A DNA stretch of 64,000 bases from Haemaphysalis longicornis (GCA_013339765.2 CM023457.1:58813013-58877012); one strand, 5' to 3'. Numbered from the stretch's first letter, positions 46,333-58,515 are shown. Numbers and translations are program-made. Notes: generated by a model from the letters alone, not told the origin.

Positions 46333-47809
46333 AAATACTGCGCGCGTCTATCGGGTCGCGTCGGCTAAGAATCGTCGGAAAAGAATGCATGATCAGAGTA
46401 CCCTCACAGATTACTTGTGGTCGACCCTCGTAATGCGTGCCTTATAAGTAATTGATTAATTTATTGATTGCTTGTTTCATGCCCAGCATGCACCCTGGGG
46501 GGCAGCGTCTGTGACAACGCGCACTGTAGCAGCATGCATTCCTGCTTATAAAGAGTTGTCCATACACCACTGAAGGTGTGTGTCACTCTGGACGTACTGC
46601 CAAAATAACAGAAGGGGCTTTCGGGAATGCGCCAGACCATAGGCCTAATGTTTAGCTTTGAGGACGTCCACCGGTCGCCGCAGCTTGAAGTAAATGAGTA
46701 CTCTTACCCACGGGTACCGGTCGACGACGTGAGAACTCAGAGCGCCACGTTTAGGCCTAATGTCGTAGTACGTTCAAGCATCTTAGCGTTAGGTTCCCTC
46801 AAAGCAGCCTTATGTGATGCAAGCAACGTCATACTCATTGCACGCCAAGGTGCGTATGCCTGTTGAAGACATTGGATGTGACGTTAGGCTTAACGTCGGG
46901 AAGTCGCGTACCCAGTATCTCCCTCCCCTCCGGCGGCCCATCAACCTTATCCCAAGCGAGCTATAAACTGGAAAATACGGAGGCTACACCAAGGGCTTGA
47001 GCTTCGAGACTCGGGGAACCGGCCGACGTGGGATAATAGGGATTTCGCACGAAGAAGCTTCCGCTAAAAGCGTAATAGTGCAGCGCGGGAGTCAGCTTAC
47101 ATAAGCGAGGAGAAATTTTGCCCTTCGAGGGAGGATTAGGCCATCTTTCTAAGACAATGCCTGCAGCGGGCGAAAATCGCCTTACCCCTCTCTCGGAAAA
47201 TATGTAGGCGTGAATGCGAATAAAAGCTCTACAGCAAGGACACGATGAACGGACTAAGGTAAAGCTTATTTAATGGGGGAAGGAGTCTCAAATTCCGTAA
47301 AAATGAAGCTTGAAGGTTTTTGAGACTAAAAGGCGATAAAGCTAAATTCGCGACATTCGGTTATGTAGTATCGTTGGAGGCAAACAAAAAAGCAACTGTC
47401 GTTGCTAAGGCGAGATGCGTATACCGAAGGGAATCCAACTTAATAAAGGAGGACATGACAGTGCTTATCGATTACCAATAGAAAGTTTAGCAGTTTAACA
47501 GCAGCTTAGCGCCAAAGCCCATTGGTGTTGCTCATGCCCTATATTTTATTCCGTATTACTTCCCAAGACTCAAAATTGATTATCTCGGAAAATATCTCAA
47601 CACAACATTCACAAGGGAAGTTTCCACAGCTGTTTCACCGCAAACTGCGCCTCGTTAGGCGTAAAAAAAGCTCCGGGAACGCCGCAGTAACCGCGGGCAT
47701 AGACGCTAACCACTGAACCGGGCCTATATGAAGGTAATGGACTTCTCGGAGGCCGCCTTTGTATATGCCAGCACTGAATCATAAACGACCAACAAACGAA
47801 GTTGTTCTA
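46333..47809. other. No recognisable gene
   Basis: Short frames only. Confidence 0.4.
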
Positions 47810-48037
47810 CACTGTAAAATGATTGACACCATTCTTTGTTTATAACTCACACCCTTACACCCCATCAAAACAAAGAAAAACACACTTTGGAAGCGTGTAA
47901 TTAACAATAAAACACACTTAAAAGGGTGCATTCTTGTGTTTTTGCCAGTGTGCAAGGGTGTTACAAACGGCAAAACACTCTTAAGGTGCTTTCCTTTGTT
48001 TTTCTCTAGGGTGTAAGGGTGTTAGTTATAGACAGTG
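47810..48037. mobile_element. MITE, CACTGTAAAATG family, copy 1
   Basis: Starts CACTGTAAAATGATTGACAC and ends GGGTGTTAGTTATAGACAGT G. Internal strings GGGTGCATTCTTGTGTTTTT and AAACAC...AACACCCTTA are shared with copy 2. The ends are inverted only for CACTGT, so one end may be an alternative terminus. Confidence 0.75.
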
Positions 48038-48148
48038 TGGAATTACGGCAAGCTGATGGAGGAACCCAACTTCAACTCCCGCAATCTACAGAACCTATCT
48101 CGATGGGTTGAGGAACCCGTTGCATCACTTTTTGTACGCTAGATGCCA

Positions 48149-48459
48149 CACTGTAAAATGATTTACACCATTTTTTGTTTATAACTAACGCCCTTACACA
48201 TCAAAACAAAAAAAACACATTTGTGTAATTAACATAAAACACCCTTAAAAGGGTGCATTCTTGTGTTTTTGCCACAACAAACGGTAACACTTTAACACAA
48301 ATTGGGATGCATTCCTTGGTTTTTTTAGTGTTTTGTGTTTAGGTTGTAAGGGTGTTATAAACGACAAAACAGGGTGCTTTGGAGTTTATTTGCCTGGGTG
48401 TAAGAGTGTTAGTTGTGGACAGTGATTTACACTTTTAAGGGTGAAATCATTTTACAGTG
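48149..48459. mobile_element. MITE, CACTGTAAAATG family, copy 2
   Basis: Starts CACTGTAAAATGATTTACAC and ends AAATCATTTTACAGTG, giving an inverted terminus of about 20 bp. A second inner end (GTGTTAGTTGTGGACAGTG) matches the end of copy 1. AT-rich, no coding potential. Confidence 0.85.
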
Positions 48460-48625
48460 CAGGGCCGCAAAGTGGGCCTCCGAAAATACATTTCGACGAC
48501 AGCGCGAACCACCTGTCGTGATGTGTTGCGTGAGCTTTTGGGAAGCAGTGGCGAATCGTGTTGGTGGTCCCTTGCTTTGCCCCGTGAAACCGTTACCGGG
48601 ACCGTAACGTTGCGCGTACTTACTA

Positions 48626-48692
48626 CACTGTAAAATCATTTACACCCTTGAAGGCTGTAAATAACTGTCTATAACTAACCCCCCAACACCCG
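48626..48692. mobile_element. MITE, CACTGTAAAATG family, fragment
   Basis: CACTGTAAAATCATTTACAC then CTGTCTATAACTAACCCCCC: both terminal types joined within 67 bp, as in an internally deleted copy. Confidence 0.7.
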
Positions 48693-50024
48693 GCAAGTTT
48701 CTCCGGTGCTAGAAACCGACAGTGGACCTGTTTCCTGAGGCCCCCTGCGCATGCGCTACTCTCGCTTCTCAGCAACCGATCCGCCACTCCTTGGGGGCAA
48801 AATGTAAACAAAACGACGCCATATTGGATCACCCATTTGCGAACACCGAGCCAGCAAAGTGCTGCTCCGTTTTCTGAGCCCTGAAAGCGACTGACAGATA
48901 GGAGCAACGGCTGCCATCAAAAAATCTCTCTGCCACCAAAACCACGCGTTGCGACTCAGACGGTTTCCTCAACTACGCAGAGCAGGCGGAAAAAAAGAGG
49001 GCGTGTTCTTCTATAATCCTCCAAGCGTAGTTCAGGGGGCCGCCGCAAGAGGGCTCCGCTACTGGAAAAAGGTCTTCAAGGCTGTCGAGGGGACGAAAAG
49101 AAGATTAGAATGCTGGTGGACGAAAATATTGCCTAGGACAATTACCACCTGTAACAGAAAAAAAACGTTTTTTGTGCCTAATAAGCTTTTTATTGCCCTA
49201 AACAGCGCTAGTATTAAACCAAGAGTATAAAACATAGGTATATTTCGTCCTTTTTGGTTTGAATACATGTCATCACCCCGCTACGAAGGAGAAAACAATA
49301 GCAATCACCATCAATCCTCATCATCTATTTAACTCTTATTTTCAAATCGAGCAGGGCTTACCAGAAAGAGAGAGGGAGGGAAATGTAAGGCCCTCTTCGC
49401 TTATCCACACCGCAGCATCCACGAATTCCGTCTTCGGCGAAACCGCCGTGACGCCAACAAAACTGCACGCAAAGACTTTCTCGGACCTGCCGCGATTCTG
49501 GGTTCTTCCTCATTTTCAGGAAAGCTCCATGCGCAATACGGGTGCAAGTTCCTGCGCGTACACACATTCTTGGGGAAAACTTGCGTCGCGTTTTTCCCAG
49601 ATGACGGTTCTTTCTTATCCCCAGAAACCCTGTTCCGGTGCGTAATTGTTTCCCGTCCCCACTTTTTTTCCCCTCCCAGCCATGCAATGCGGGAGATTTT
49701 TCCCCGCGTCGATGGCAGGGCGGTCCGTTCGCGGCGCCAGTCTCTTTCAAGGGCAAGCCGTGTCCCAGTTTCGGAGAATCGACCGAGACTCGGGGAATCC
49801 CCCTCCGTTTCACCGGAGCGCCGGCGAAGAACCCGTTGTTCTCCCAGCGTTCGGCGAGAAAGTGAGAGCAAGGAGAAAGGGGGAGGGGCGTATTGGCGAG
49901 ATTCTCCGGAACAGCTCATGTTGGCAGCAAAAACAGTGGCATGTTGTCTAGGGACACTGGAAAGAACTTTGGAATGCTTATTTCTGTTGTCTCTTCGGTG
50001 GGGTCCACAATTTCTTGTCCCCGG
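48693..50024. other. No recognisable gene
   Basis: Frames of 128-235 codons overlap on both strands between 49259 and 50277. They run into the palindrome at 50025 and have no domain. The region is GC-rich and low in stops, and I do not regard it as coding. Confidence 0.4.
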
Positions 50025-50447
50025 AGCGGAGAACCGGTCCCGGTACGGTGCCCGCTACACCTGCGCATGCGCACAGCCAGTTTTCCCGCCTCTGCGCACG
50101 CGCAGTAGAGCCGGTCGCCTACCGGGTACCGTACCGGGACCGATTTTCCACTCTGCTATAACGTATAGAGCCGGTCGCCAACCGGGTACGTTACCGGTCT
50201 ACCGGGAGGGACCGACCGGTCCGCTCTGCTATAACCGTAGTAGGACCGGTACGGGTACCGTACCGGTAGCTTTATAGCACGGATACCGGTACCCGGTGCG
50301 TACCGGCTCTACGTCTATAATAGCGGTTAGAATCGGTCCCGGTACGGTAGGTGGCGACCGGCTCGGTTATACGCCGGCCGGACCGTGTGCGCAAAAACTG
50401 GTTGTGCGCAGGTGTAGCGGGTACCGTAACGGGACCGGTTCTCCGCT
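50025..50447. mobile_element. GC-rich foldback element
   Basis: The outer arms AGCGGAGAACCGGTCC (50025-50040) and GGACCGGTTCTCCGCT (50432-50447) are exact complements. Matching continues inwards through GGTACGGTGCCCGCTACACC TGCGCA and many GTACCGGTACCG strings, so the 423 bp folds onto itself almost throughout. CTCTGCTATAAC recurs inside. It carries TGCGCATGCGCA (50062-50073) and TGCGCACGCGCA (50093-50104). Confidence 0.85.
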
Positions 50448-51462
50448 CTGCTAAATCTCTCTAATGTGCGTTCGAGTGGTCCGATGGCGGGAGCTGCAGA
50501 TGAGACGGTATTCATGCAGCCAAACCGGTTTTCGGAGCTGAAAACGCGTGCGTGAACACGTTTTTCCCGCTCGTGTGTTTCGCCCTTAATTCGCCCCACG
50601 GTACGAAAAACGCGGCGTTCTCAGCAGCGGATGTCACCAGAGTTTCCCGTGTGCGCGCGGAACGCAGCGTTCGAATTAAACGGTGCCGGGAGTAGTAATA
50701 AAATACAGAAGTACAAAATTGTCTTTATGACTGTGTTTTCTTTTGTCGCGATACTGCTGTTGAGCCAGAAGGGGGCTGCGGCCTCGTCAAGCTGTCTATG
50801 ACAGCTTTTTTCCGCGGTTTCTTTTTCTGTATCGGTGTTTATGTATCTGTATCTGTGATTACGGAACATAAATAAAGTTTCATTATTATTACAAAACGCA
50901 TTTCTTGTGGTTACGTAGCGCGCAAGGGAAAGCTATCAGTCTGGCAGGTGTTGGTCGTGGCTACCGCAGTAACTCGCACCGTGTCTTGCGATGTAAATAG
51001 CTTTGACGACGGCCATACCGCCACTTTCTGCGTCGGCAAAGCGTGGTCCACCGCGCAAGTACGCCAACATGGCCGAAGCGCTGGATGCGTATAGTGCGGG
51101 GGTCAGCCGTAACGCTTTTGCGTTCTAGCCTCGAAAGCAGACTAAAGGGGCCACGGAGGTAAAATACAAGTTCGGTTCATTAAAAAGACTCCGTTATCTC
51201 GATAACATTGTCACCAATCATTTTGCAAACTTTAAAAACTAGTCGAGATATCAAAGAAAACACATAAAGCAGTGGCGACACCCCAACTATACTTCCGGCA
51301 ATTTTTCGTGACGTCACAGTTTCTTGTGTATGCGATTGCCTGTCTCCCACCCAAGCCACCGCCAAAAAAACGTGACTGGGGGACTGGAGTGGGGCGTCTA
51401 GTTCCATCTTATCGTACCACTTCAATGCTAACGTTCAGTTACAACGCTAAAAATTCGTTTAG
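50448..51462. other. No recognisable gene
   Basis: AATAAA at about 50871 and short frames; nothing that can be tied to a gene. Confidence 0.4.
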
Positions 51463-51691
51463 ACCCGCCGTGGTGGCTCAGTGGCTAAGGCGTTGCGCTG
51501 CTGAGCACGAGGACGCGGGTTCGGTTCCGGGCCGCGGCGGCCGCTTTTCCGATGGAGGCGAAAAGCGAAAACGCCCGTGTGTTCCAGATTTCGGCGCACG
51601 TGAAAGATTCCCAGGTGGTCAAAATTAATCCGGAGCCCTCCACTACGGCGCCCCTCACCGCCTGTGTAGCGTCGGCGCGTTAAACCCCCAA

Positions 51692-51747
<56 letters not shown>

Positions 51748-51854
51748 AAATAAATAAGTACCTAAATAACTAAGTAACTAATAACTAAGTAACTAAATAA
51801 CCAAATAACTTAGTAACTAAATAACTAAGTAACTAACTAAGTAAATAAATAAAT
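51463..51854 (+). mobile_element. tRNA-derived SINE, full length, with target duplication
   Basis: The head has an exact pol III A box (TGGCTCAGTGG, 51474-51484) and a B box with one change (GGTTCGGTTCC, 51518-51528), 33 bp apart as in a tRNA. The body runs through GGCCGCGGCGGCCGC, GATGGAGGCGAAAAGC, CAGGTGGTCAAAATTAATCC and GGAGCCCTCCACTACGG to GCGCGTTAAACCCCC at about 51689. The tail is (AAAT)n, decaying into AACTAAGT units. AAATTCGTTTAG (51451-51462) and AAATTCATTTAG (51855-51866) form a 12-bp target duplication with one mismatch. Such duplications are made by LINE-encoded machinery. It is probably of the tick Ruka type. Confidence 0.93.
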
Positions 51855-51866
51855 AAATTCATTTAG

Positions 51867-54116
51867 TGCTGGCACGTATTACGTTACTCTGCCCGTATTG
51901 CGGCACTGTAGAGCGAAATTGGAAGGTTTTTCAACATGTTTCTTTAATTCAAAAAAGCACGCCTCTCGGGGCTGGAATGGAGCCGAGTGAGTTACGAAAG
52001 GCTAGTTCTTTCAACATGAGCAAAGTTTGACTGTATAAGTGCCCGGGAAATTTTTTAAACTCATGTCCAGTGCCTAAGTTGATTTCTGAATCTCGCAGAA
52101 CGAGAACGTAACAGGAGCGCTTCCTTGGCGAAGCACGAAGAACCGCAGTGACGTCACACTGCGCTCGTACGGGGATCGGTGTTGAAACAGCTCGCGAAAA
52201 TTCGCGATTTCCAGGATGACATCAACTTCGTTTAAACAAGTTTACGCAAACTTGGTTCCCCCCCGTGGCGTCTCAAAAATACAGAGGGCGCTGTGGCAAC
52301 GGCAGCTAAAAAAACACACATAAGCGATGTACACCAGACGAAATTTTCGATTGTGACGCATAACCATTTTGCCGACCCTTTAACTGCACGGTAATTGGAA
52401 TTCTCGGAATTTCCGCCACTTCGTACTGTGGTTTGGTTCGAAGAAAAACAATTGCTATGGGAATGTGACCCCCTGAGATGAAACTCCGTTACAAACGGTT
52501 ATTTGGAAACAAAAGAAAACCTGTTCTTTTTTGTTACTTTTTGCGTGGTCTCATGAGGTCTACATTTCGTTCTTTTTTGTCGTTTATTGGAAAGTCTGCG
52601 CATAAGAAGTGGGCAAACAGCGAAATGCCATGAGGCGAACTTGCGTACGAGAAAGCCCAGCAACACTGGTATCCCCGCATTACAAATGACTTCCTGGGAA
52701 GGGCGCATAACTCAAGAAAAAAATCGATAAAAGAATAGGAAAGGGAGCCTGAATGTTTTTGGCGCGGTACAGCTAGGGGTCGGAGATGACAGACTGCTCT
52801 TTCGGTGTTCCCTGTTGCCAATCGATCGTCGAGCGGGATCGATAAAGGCTCTTTGTCATCTGCTATAGCAATGGAGATCCTCCAAAAGGTATAACGAGGG
52901 AATTTTGTGTTCCTTTGAAATACGGCCATCTCGTAGAGGTTTCCTCCTCTCTTTTTTTTTTTTTTTTTTTGTTGGAAACTCGTTTGTCTATGGTCTCCGT
53001 AGCCGTACTGTGTGGAACGATTGGTTCTCGTTTTCTTTTTTTTTTTTTTTGTGCGCCGCGTGTTTCTTGAATGTACTCACGAGAAGAATATCTCGGTGTC
53101 TTTCTTTTCAGTCCGTCACAACCTTGCTGTATCTTCGCTGCATAAAGAAAGTGGCGTCACTTTTGTGCGAGAAAGCGATAAAGCCCTTACTGAAAACGGG
53201 TAAATAAAAAGGCAACTAATGGCCCAAAACTTTACCCTTTAAGAAGAGGCAAAGAGGACCATGGACGAAGTAAGATTTGTCGAAATAAAAAGCGCATCAA
53301 TGCGTTCCTCTTTTGTATCCATTGTTAAAACGTTCTTGCTTCTGCTCGCGAAGAGCCAGCGACGTAGCTAAAAGGCATCGACGATATTTAACGTGCTTCT
53401 GTCCGCGTTACCAAAATGCGTTAACGACATTTAACGCGTTTTCTGGAAAAGAAAAAAAAATGCGTGATAACAAAAACGGAAAAAAAGACAGAACTTTATG
53501 CTTTACCACGACCTAGCGAGCGGTTCGTGAAACGTTCCGCGACATATATCAGATCGACAGTATGGACGTGCCCCAGTTATTCACTGGCGAGGCCCACGCT
53601 AGCTGCATTAGTAAAATCTTCACTGCACTACTTTTTTTTGGCTTTCAACAGACTCCCCCGTGTTGCGTGCTGCGCCACGTACGCGTTAGAGTCACGACGC
53701 TATAAGTTGTTTTCAATGCTAAACATCCTTCGGATACTTCACCAACTTCGCAATGTACGGCTGGCTGGCTATGAGACTATCTAGCCTGTCGCGATGAGCA
53801 ATTTTCATTGACTCGCCTGTAAAGGGTGCACCGCAATACGAGAGCTGTTATTGCGGTGAAGCAAACTTCTGTATTAACGAGAAGCATACCCCTACACTAT
53901 TCCCACCCGCAGTACTCACACTAAAAACTTTTCACAGCGTTTATGACTAGGGTAGCTTGCATGTTCTTTTTTTTTTCCATGTGCATGAACTCAGGTTATG
54001 AATTCGATGCAAAATCGTATGGTTCTGCGCAGAAGCTTACCTCATCACTTAAATACGCATTTCGAGTATATTTAGACTTCCCGGTGCATGAAAGGCTTCA
54101 CCGCGCGACATGCGTT
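51867..54116. other. No recognisable gene
   Basis: The largest frame is 131 codons (52534-52929, minus), with no domain I know. T runs lie near 52950 and 53038. Confidence 0.4.
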
Positions 54117-54140
54117 GGCTGTGTGAACGTTCACACAGCC
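54117..54140. repeat. Perfect 24-nt palindrome
   Basis: GGCTGTGTGAAC followed directly by its complement GTTCACACAGCC, with no spacer. Confidence 0.9.
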
Positions 54141-54210
54141 CTCTCTCTGTCGCCGTTCCAGGCACTCGCGTGCCTACTTTCCTCCCGCTCCTCGGGGTGA
54201 CGGATTCTTA

Positions 54211-54872
54211 TACCTGTGCTACACGAGCGTTTGGAAGGACATTTCAGTCGAATGACCTTCGAAATTTCAAATGTCATTCGAACTGGAAGGAGTTGTATCG
54301 ATCTACACGACCATCCTCAAAGGCAGTTGAAAGTTTCCGCGTTCACCCGCCATGTTTTGGTGTCGCCACTGCTGCCATGTTTCGTTCTTGGCGAAAATGT
54401 AATTTTAGAGTTAAAATGGGCAAAAAAAAAACAACTATTAGTGATCAAATTGATGACGATCTACAAGCGCGCACAAAAACATGCACAAGGCAGCCAGTTT
54501 CTTTTTGTCTTTCTTCGCACCGCCGGTGTTGAGAGTACCAAGTTACCTCGTAATCGTAGAGCGAGTGACAGATAACGAAAACAAGTGAACGAGTGAGTGA
54601 AAAATTATGAAGATCTTACACTTAAAACACAAAGTTTTACTCGTAAATAATTGTTTTTGTTATTACGGCTTGGAGAAACTGAGCCCGAGGGTACGACCGT
54701 TCGTGTTTCAAAGGTCTTTGAGACTCTCAAAGGTCAGTTGTCGTGCTCATCTGACTCAAATGTCATTTTAACCAAATGCCTTTGAAAAACGTCGTGTAGC
54801 AGCTCAAAGATGTCATTTGAGTCAAATGACATTCGACTCGAAGGCCTTCGAAACGCTCGTGTAGCACGGGTA
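54211..54872. mobile_element. TTA-flanked MITE, PIF/Harbinger-like
   Basis: The terminal inverted repeats TACCTGTGCTACACGAGCGT and TACCCGTGCTACACGAGCGT continue to 28 bp with two mismatches. TTA lies at 54208-54210 and 54873-54875, the three-base target typical of PIF/Harbinger. Subterminal strings such as AAATGTCATTTGAGTC and its complement recur at both ends. No transposase or Myb-like gene is present in the 662 bp. Superfamily is inferred from the target only. Confidence 0.8.
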
Positions 54873-57002
54873 TTAGACAAGACAGATTGCTGTTTTGCTT
54901 TTCGAGTGACATGTTTCTTCTGTCGTCGTTATGATGAAACCGCTTATGTTTGGGGCAGCAGCTTCATTGCTTTAGAAACTTAATCATCTTCATCACGGCA
55001 CCGATCACATTATCATCATCGGTGTCCCTCGTCACGTCAGTAGCTCTCGCTCGAGCTGCTTCGTCGGTAAACATATTGCAAACCGAAACACGCGTTTTCA
55101 GTGATAGTTGCAGACAAAGAAAAAAAAAGCCGGAGTTAATTGGTGGTTTACATTTGAAACAAAATTCGGGGCCTTGGGGCCCCACCTGTCTGTTCAGCTG
55201 TTATACGGTCATCTCCATTTGTTTTTAACAGGTAACTAAAAGTAACGCTGTAACGTGATTGTCACTTCCGGTGGCATACAGATGATGAATAGGAGTAAAA
55301 CTGTTATTTACAACGCAATATTGCCGTGGCAACACACTATACAGTGTTTATGACGACCGACCTGACGATTCTTCGTTGCGATGCGTTCACTATTATTTAT
55401 ATTTCGCCATGATGTTTCAATATGACAGCTTGAGTATGCGTGTTGAAAAGTTCGGTGTCGCCATTGACAGTAGGGGATGTTACCAAAAATTGGCGACGGC
55501 GAAAACAGTAAAAACACGCCAAAAAACTAGTATCGACGCCAAATTTCTCCGGAACGTTACTGTAAATTGAGTAAATTATTGGCTTTGAAAAGAAAATGCG
55601 GCTCATTTCGGTCTGGTGCGGTTCCATGCGAGGCGGACACGCTACCTCAACACCACAGCATCTCCGGGTTTATTAAAAACTAAAAGTGTACCTAGTGGGG
55701 CGGCCATTGAGCATGTGGCGGCGTATCAAATGGGGAGGAGGTTCACATGACGGCACGTGAGGAGAACAGGAGCACCCCAGCCACGGAAAACGCCGATTCA
55801 AGGGAAGTCGGCACATGAAGTGACACAAGTTTGACTGCAGGTCCAAGTGACGCGCACCGGTGTCTCGTGATGAACAATGCTTCTACGAGTGATGCACCGC
55901 AAGTTTCTATAACGGCTAAGCGCGGTCAACGCGCAAATACGCCAGTAAGGCGAAAGCACAGGATGGGAACAATGCAGCGAGGAGAGCCAAAATAATAAGA
56001 CAGGAAGCGAAAACAGGAACGCAAACACGATGTAATAGAAGCGAAGGCTTCAACGAGTCTCGCCAGCGGAAGCCGCAATGCTTTCGCGTTCAAAGCACGT
56101 AAACAGACTTGTTAGCCGAAGGAATATCCTTCGCTACCTTTCAACACTGTGGTTTCTTGAAAAAGCACGGGACACACAAATGAACAGTGAGACATTGCCC
56201 GACTTTAAGGAAATGCAAGTGCGGCTACCTGAACTTTCTTTGGTGCAACATCGCGCGTGGAAGGAAACAACAAAGTGTGCTGCTGATGCCGCCTCCGCCT
56301 ATTAGGAAGAAAGAAAACAATGGCGAAAGCAGTAACTCCTTGTGGAGACCCGGGCCGGAGTGCTTTGCCTAACTTGCTTTAAGAGCCCAACAACAAACAA
56401 TGAGCAGAAAGTCATTACACGCTTTCAGAAGGCTTGTGTACGCTAAAAGAAGTCTGGCACTCCCCCTAAGCGAATAAATGGGCGAGTGTGCTCCTGTAGT
56501 GCTAAAGCCACATTGGTGCGCCTTTCACGCAATTCCTTCAAGGAAAGAAGTGACGGTGCAGTGGGAGTATCCGACCAGAACCCCGTGCCGCCACGCCGAC
56601 AACGCATGTACGCCCGCGTGACAAACAAGGAAACAAACAAATTTGTTTGCGCGTTTTCTTTCCTGGTGCAGTCGCATCATGGGCGTCACTCGCAGTTCTG
56701 GAGTTTTATTTCTTCCTTTTGTGTGCGAGCGTCGGTGTGAGCGTGGCACCAAGAAGTGGCCTCTCGGTTTTTCTCCCCGTCAGTCGCGCCTTCTTAGGCG
56801 CCTGGTGGCATTCAAACTGCTTTGTGCTAACCAAAAGTACCGGGGCAAATTTGAGACCCTGTTCATGTTAGCAGGTCTGTTTTTTAAATGTCTGTGCTTC
56901 CCTCCAAGCCGTTATCTGTTCGGACATTTTGCCAGCGTCCGTCCGTTCGTGACTACAAACCATGGTTTGGAGACAGGGTTGGAACAAAAGAAGCCACTGT
57001 AT
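54873..57002. other. No recognisable gene
   Basis: Frames of up to 123 codons (56643-57014, plus), none recognised. Confidence 0.4.
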
Positions 57003-57190
57003 GTGAGTGAGTGAGTGAGTGAGTGAGTGAGTGAGTGAGTGAGTGAGTGAGTGAGTGAGTGAGTGAGTGAGTGAGTGAGTGAGTGAGTGATGAGTGAGTG
57101 TGAGTGAGTGAGTGTGAGTGAGTGAGTGAGTGAGTGAGTGAGTGAGTGAGTGAGTGAGTGAGTGAGTGAGTGCGAGTGAGTTCGTGAGTG
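57003..57190. repeat. (GAGT)n microsatellite
   Basis: About 45 units with a few 2-bp slips near 57090-57115. Confidence 0.98.
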
Positions 57191-57778
57191 GTTAGTGATT
57201 GGTAAATGAGTGCGTGAGGGTTAATTGGTCAGGGCTCCTAACTAGTGGATGGTCAGGAACCGTAACAAAAGTGAAGCTTGAGAAGCCGGTGGCCGACTGC
57301 AAGAAGAAGCCAGTGTTAATCCACTTTCACAGGCGGCCAGATGATGTAGCCCGCGTACATCGTTAATAGCTGTGTCAGCGGGCCGGGGCGCCCGCGGCTT
57401 GAACGGTGCCATTGTGCCGGGTCTTAATGGGGATGTCGATGAAGGTGCACCCCCATAGCAAGTGCTTCTGCATTCCTGTGCAATATTACAAGAGGCACGG
57501 CTGTGAACTGCACGAAGGGGCAGATACGTCAATCCCTCATTTTGGACGTATGCGAGGAACAAGCGTTTGAGCTACAGCCGCGAAGCGGTAAACTAGCAGC
57601 TACTTCGGCGGCTCGTTCGATAAGCCAACCACCGGGTCGGACGACAAGAATGCTCAGTTGAAGGGACCCCGAGAGAAGGCTCGATTTTCGCGTGATGACA
57701 AGGTGGACATTCGCGACCCCTTGTCAGACGGGCGGCGGGGCACTCGAAGCACACGGTGAGGCAGGAGTTTTAGAATAG
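57191..57778. other. No recognisable gene
   Basis: GC-rich with short frames on the minus strand; none recognised. Confidence 0.4.
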
Positions 57779-57800
57779 GGGGCCCCAGCTGTGGGGCCCC
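57779..57800. repeat. GGGGCCCC direct/palindromic pair
   Basis: GGGGCCCC, spacer AGCTGT, GGGGCCCC. Each half is its own complement, so several alternative hairpins are possible. Confidence 0.85.
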
Positions 57801-58369
57801 CACGGTGACTGCGCAGCAGACGGTGAGCGCGCAGTATTTTGCAGCGGGCGCCCAAAGCGACCCCTTGGGCGGAGCTGGCGTGAGCAAGCTCGTAAGGTCG
57901 GTGAATTTGTTGATTCTCGTTCGCTAGACGGCCAGATACACGCCGGCCGCGCCTTGAGGCAACCGGCGCAGACCACGGTAGCAACCGCTTGTCGCTGCTC
58001 TTCCGAGCTAAAAGGAACTAATATCTAGGGCTAGGGCTTATTTAAAAGCATGGCGCGATTAAGCCTTGACATTATTATTCCGGGAAATTGAAAGAGGAAA
58101 ACCCCACCCCATGCCTTTTTTTTTTTTTTTTTTTTGCACAGCGGCGATCCTACATTTGGGGGAATTGAAAGATAAAACTTTTTTGCGCGGCGATACATTT
58201 GGCATGAGGTTCCCGGCCGCTCCGGATTAAGGTGAGCCACCCCGTATAGCACCTTTTATACATTCGTGTACGCAGCAGGTATGCAAATGTCCCGGTTGCG
58301 CACTGTGACAAAACCACTTCCCGAGAATTTTTGCTCGGAAAAAGAGTTCGCAAAGAAAATGTGACTGGG
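57801..58369. other. No recognisable gene
   Basis: A T run at 58115-58134; nothing coding. Confidence 0.4.
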
Positions 58370-58515
58370 CCACAGTTATTTTCAAAAACGAAAGTCTTTC
58401 TTGTGCTATGCTAGGTAAACGAACATTTTGGCCCGCCCGCCCGCCCGTTTGTCCGTCCGTCCGTCCGACCGCCCCGTCCGTCTGTCTGTCTGTCTGTCTG
58501 TCTGTCTTGTCTGTC

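Noticed and set aside
49570..50277. 235-codon plus frame, with a 172-codon minus frame over the same DNA
   Set aside because: GC-rich DNA with few stops on both strands, running into a palindrome; no domain and no consistent frame use.
51474..51528. A tRNA gene at the A/B boxes
   Set aside because: No acceptor stem, anticodon arm or CCA-side pairing fits; the boxes belong to the SINE head.
52534..52929. 131-codon minus frame as a host gene
   Set aside because: No recognised domain, no splice or promoter context, and similar-length frames are common here by chance.
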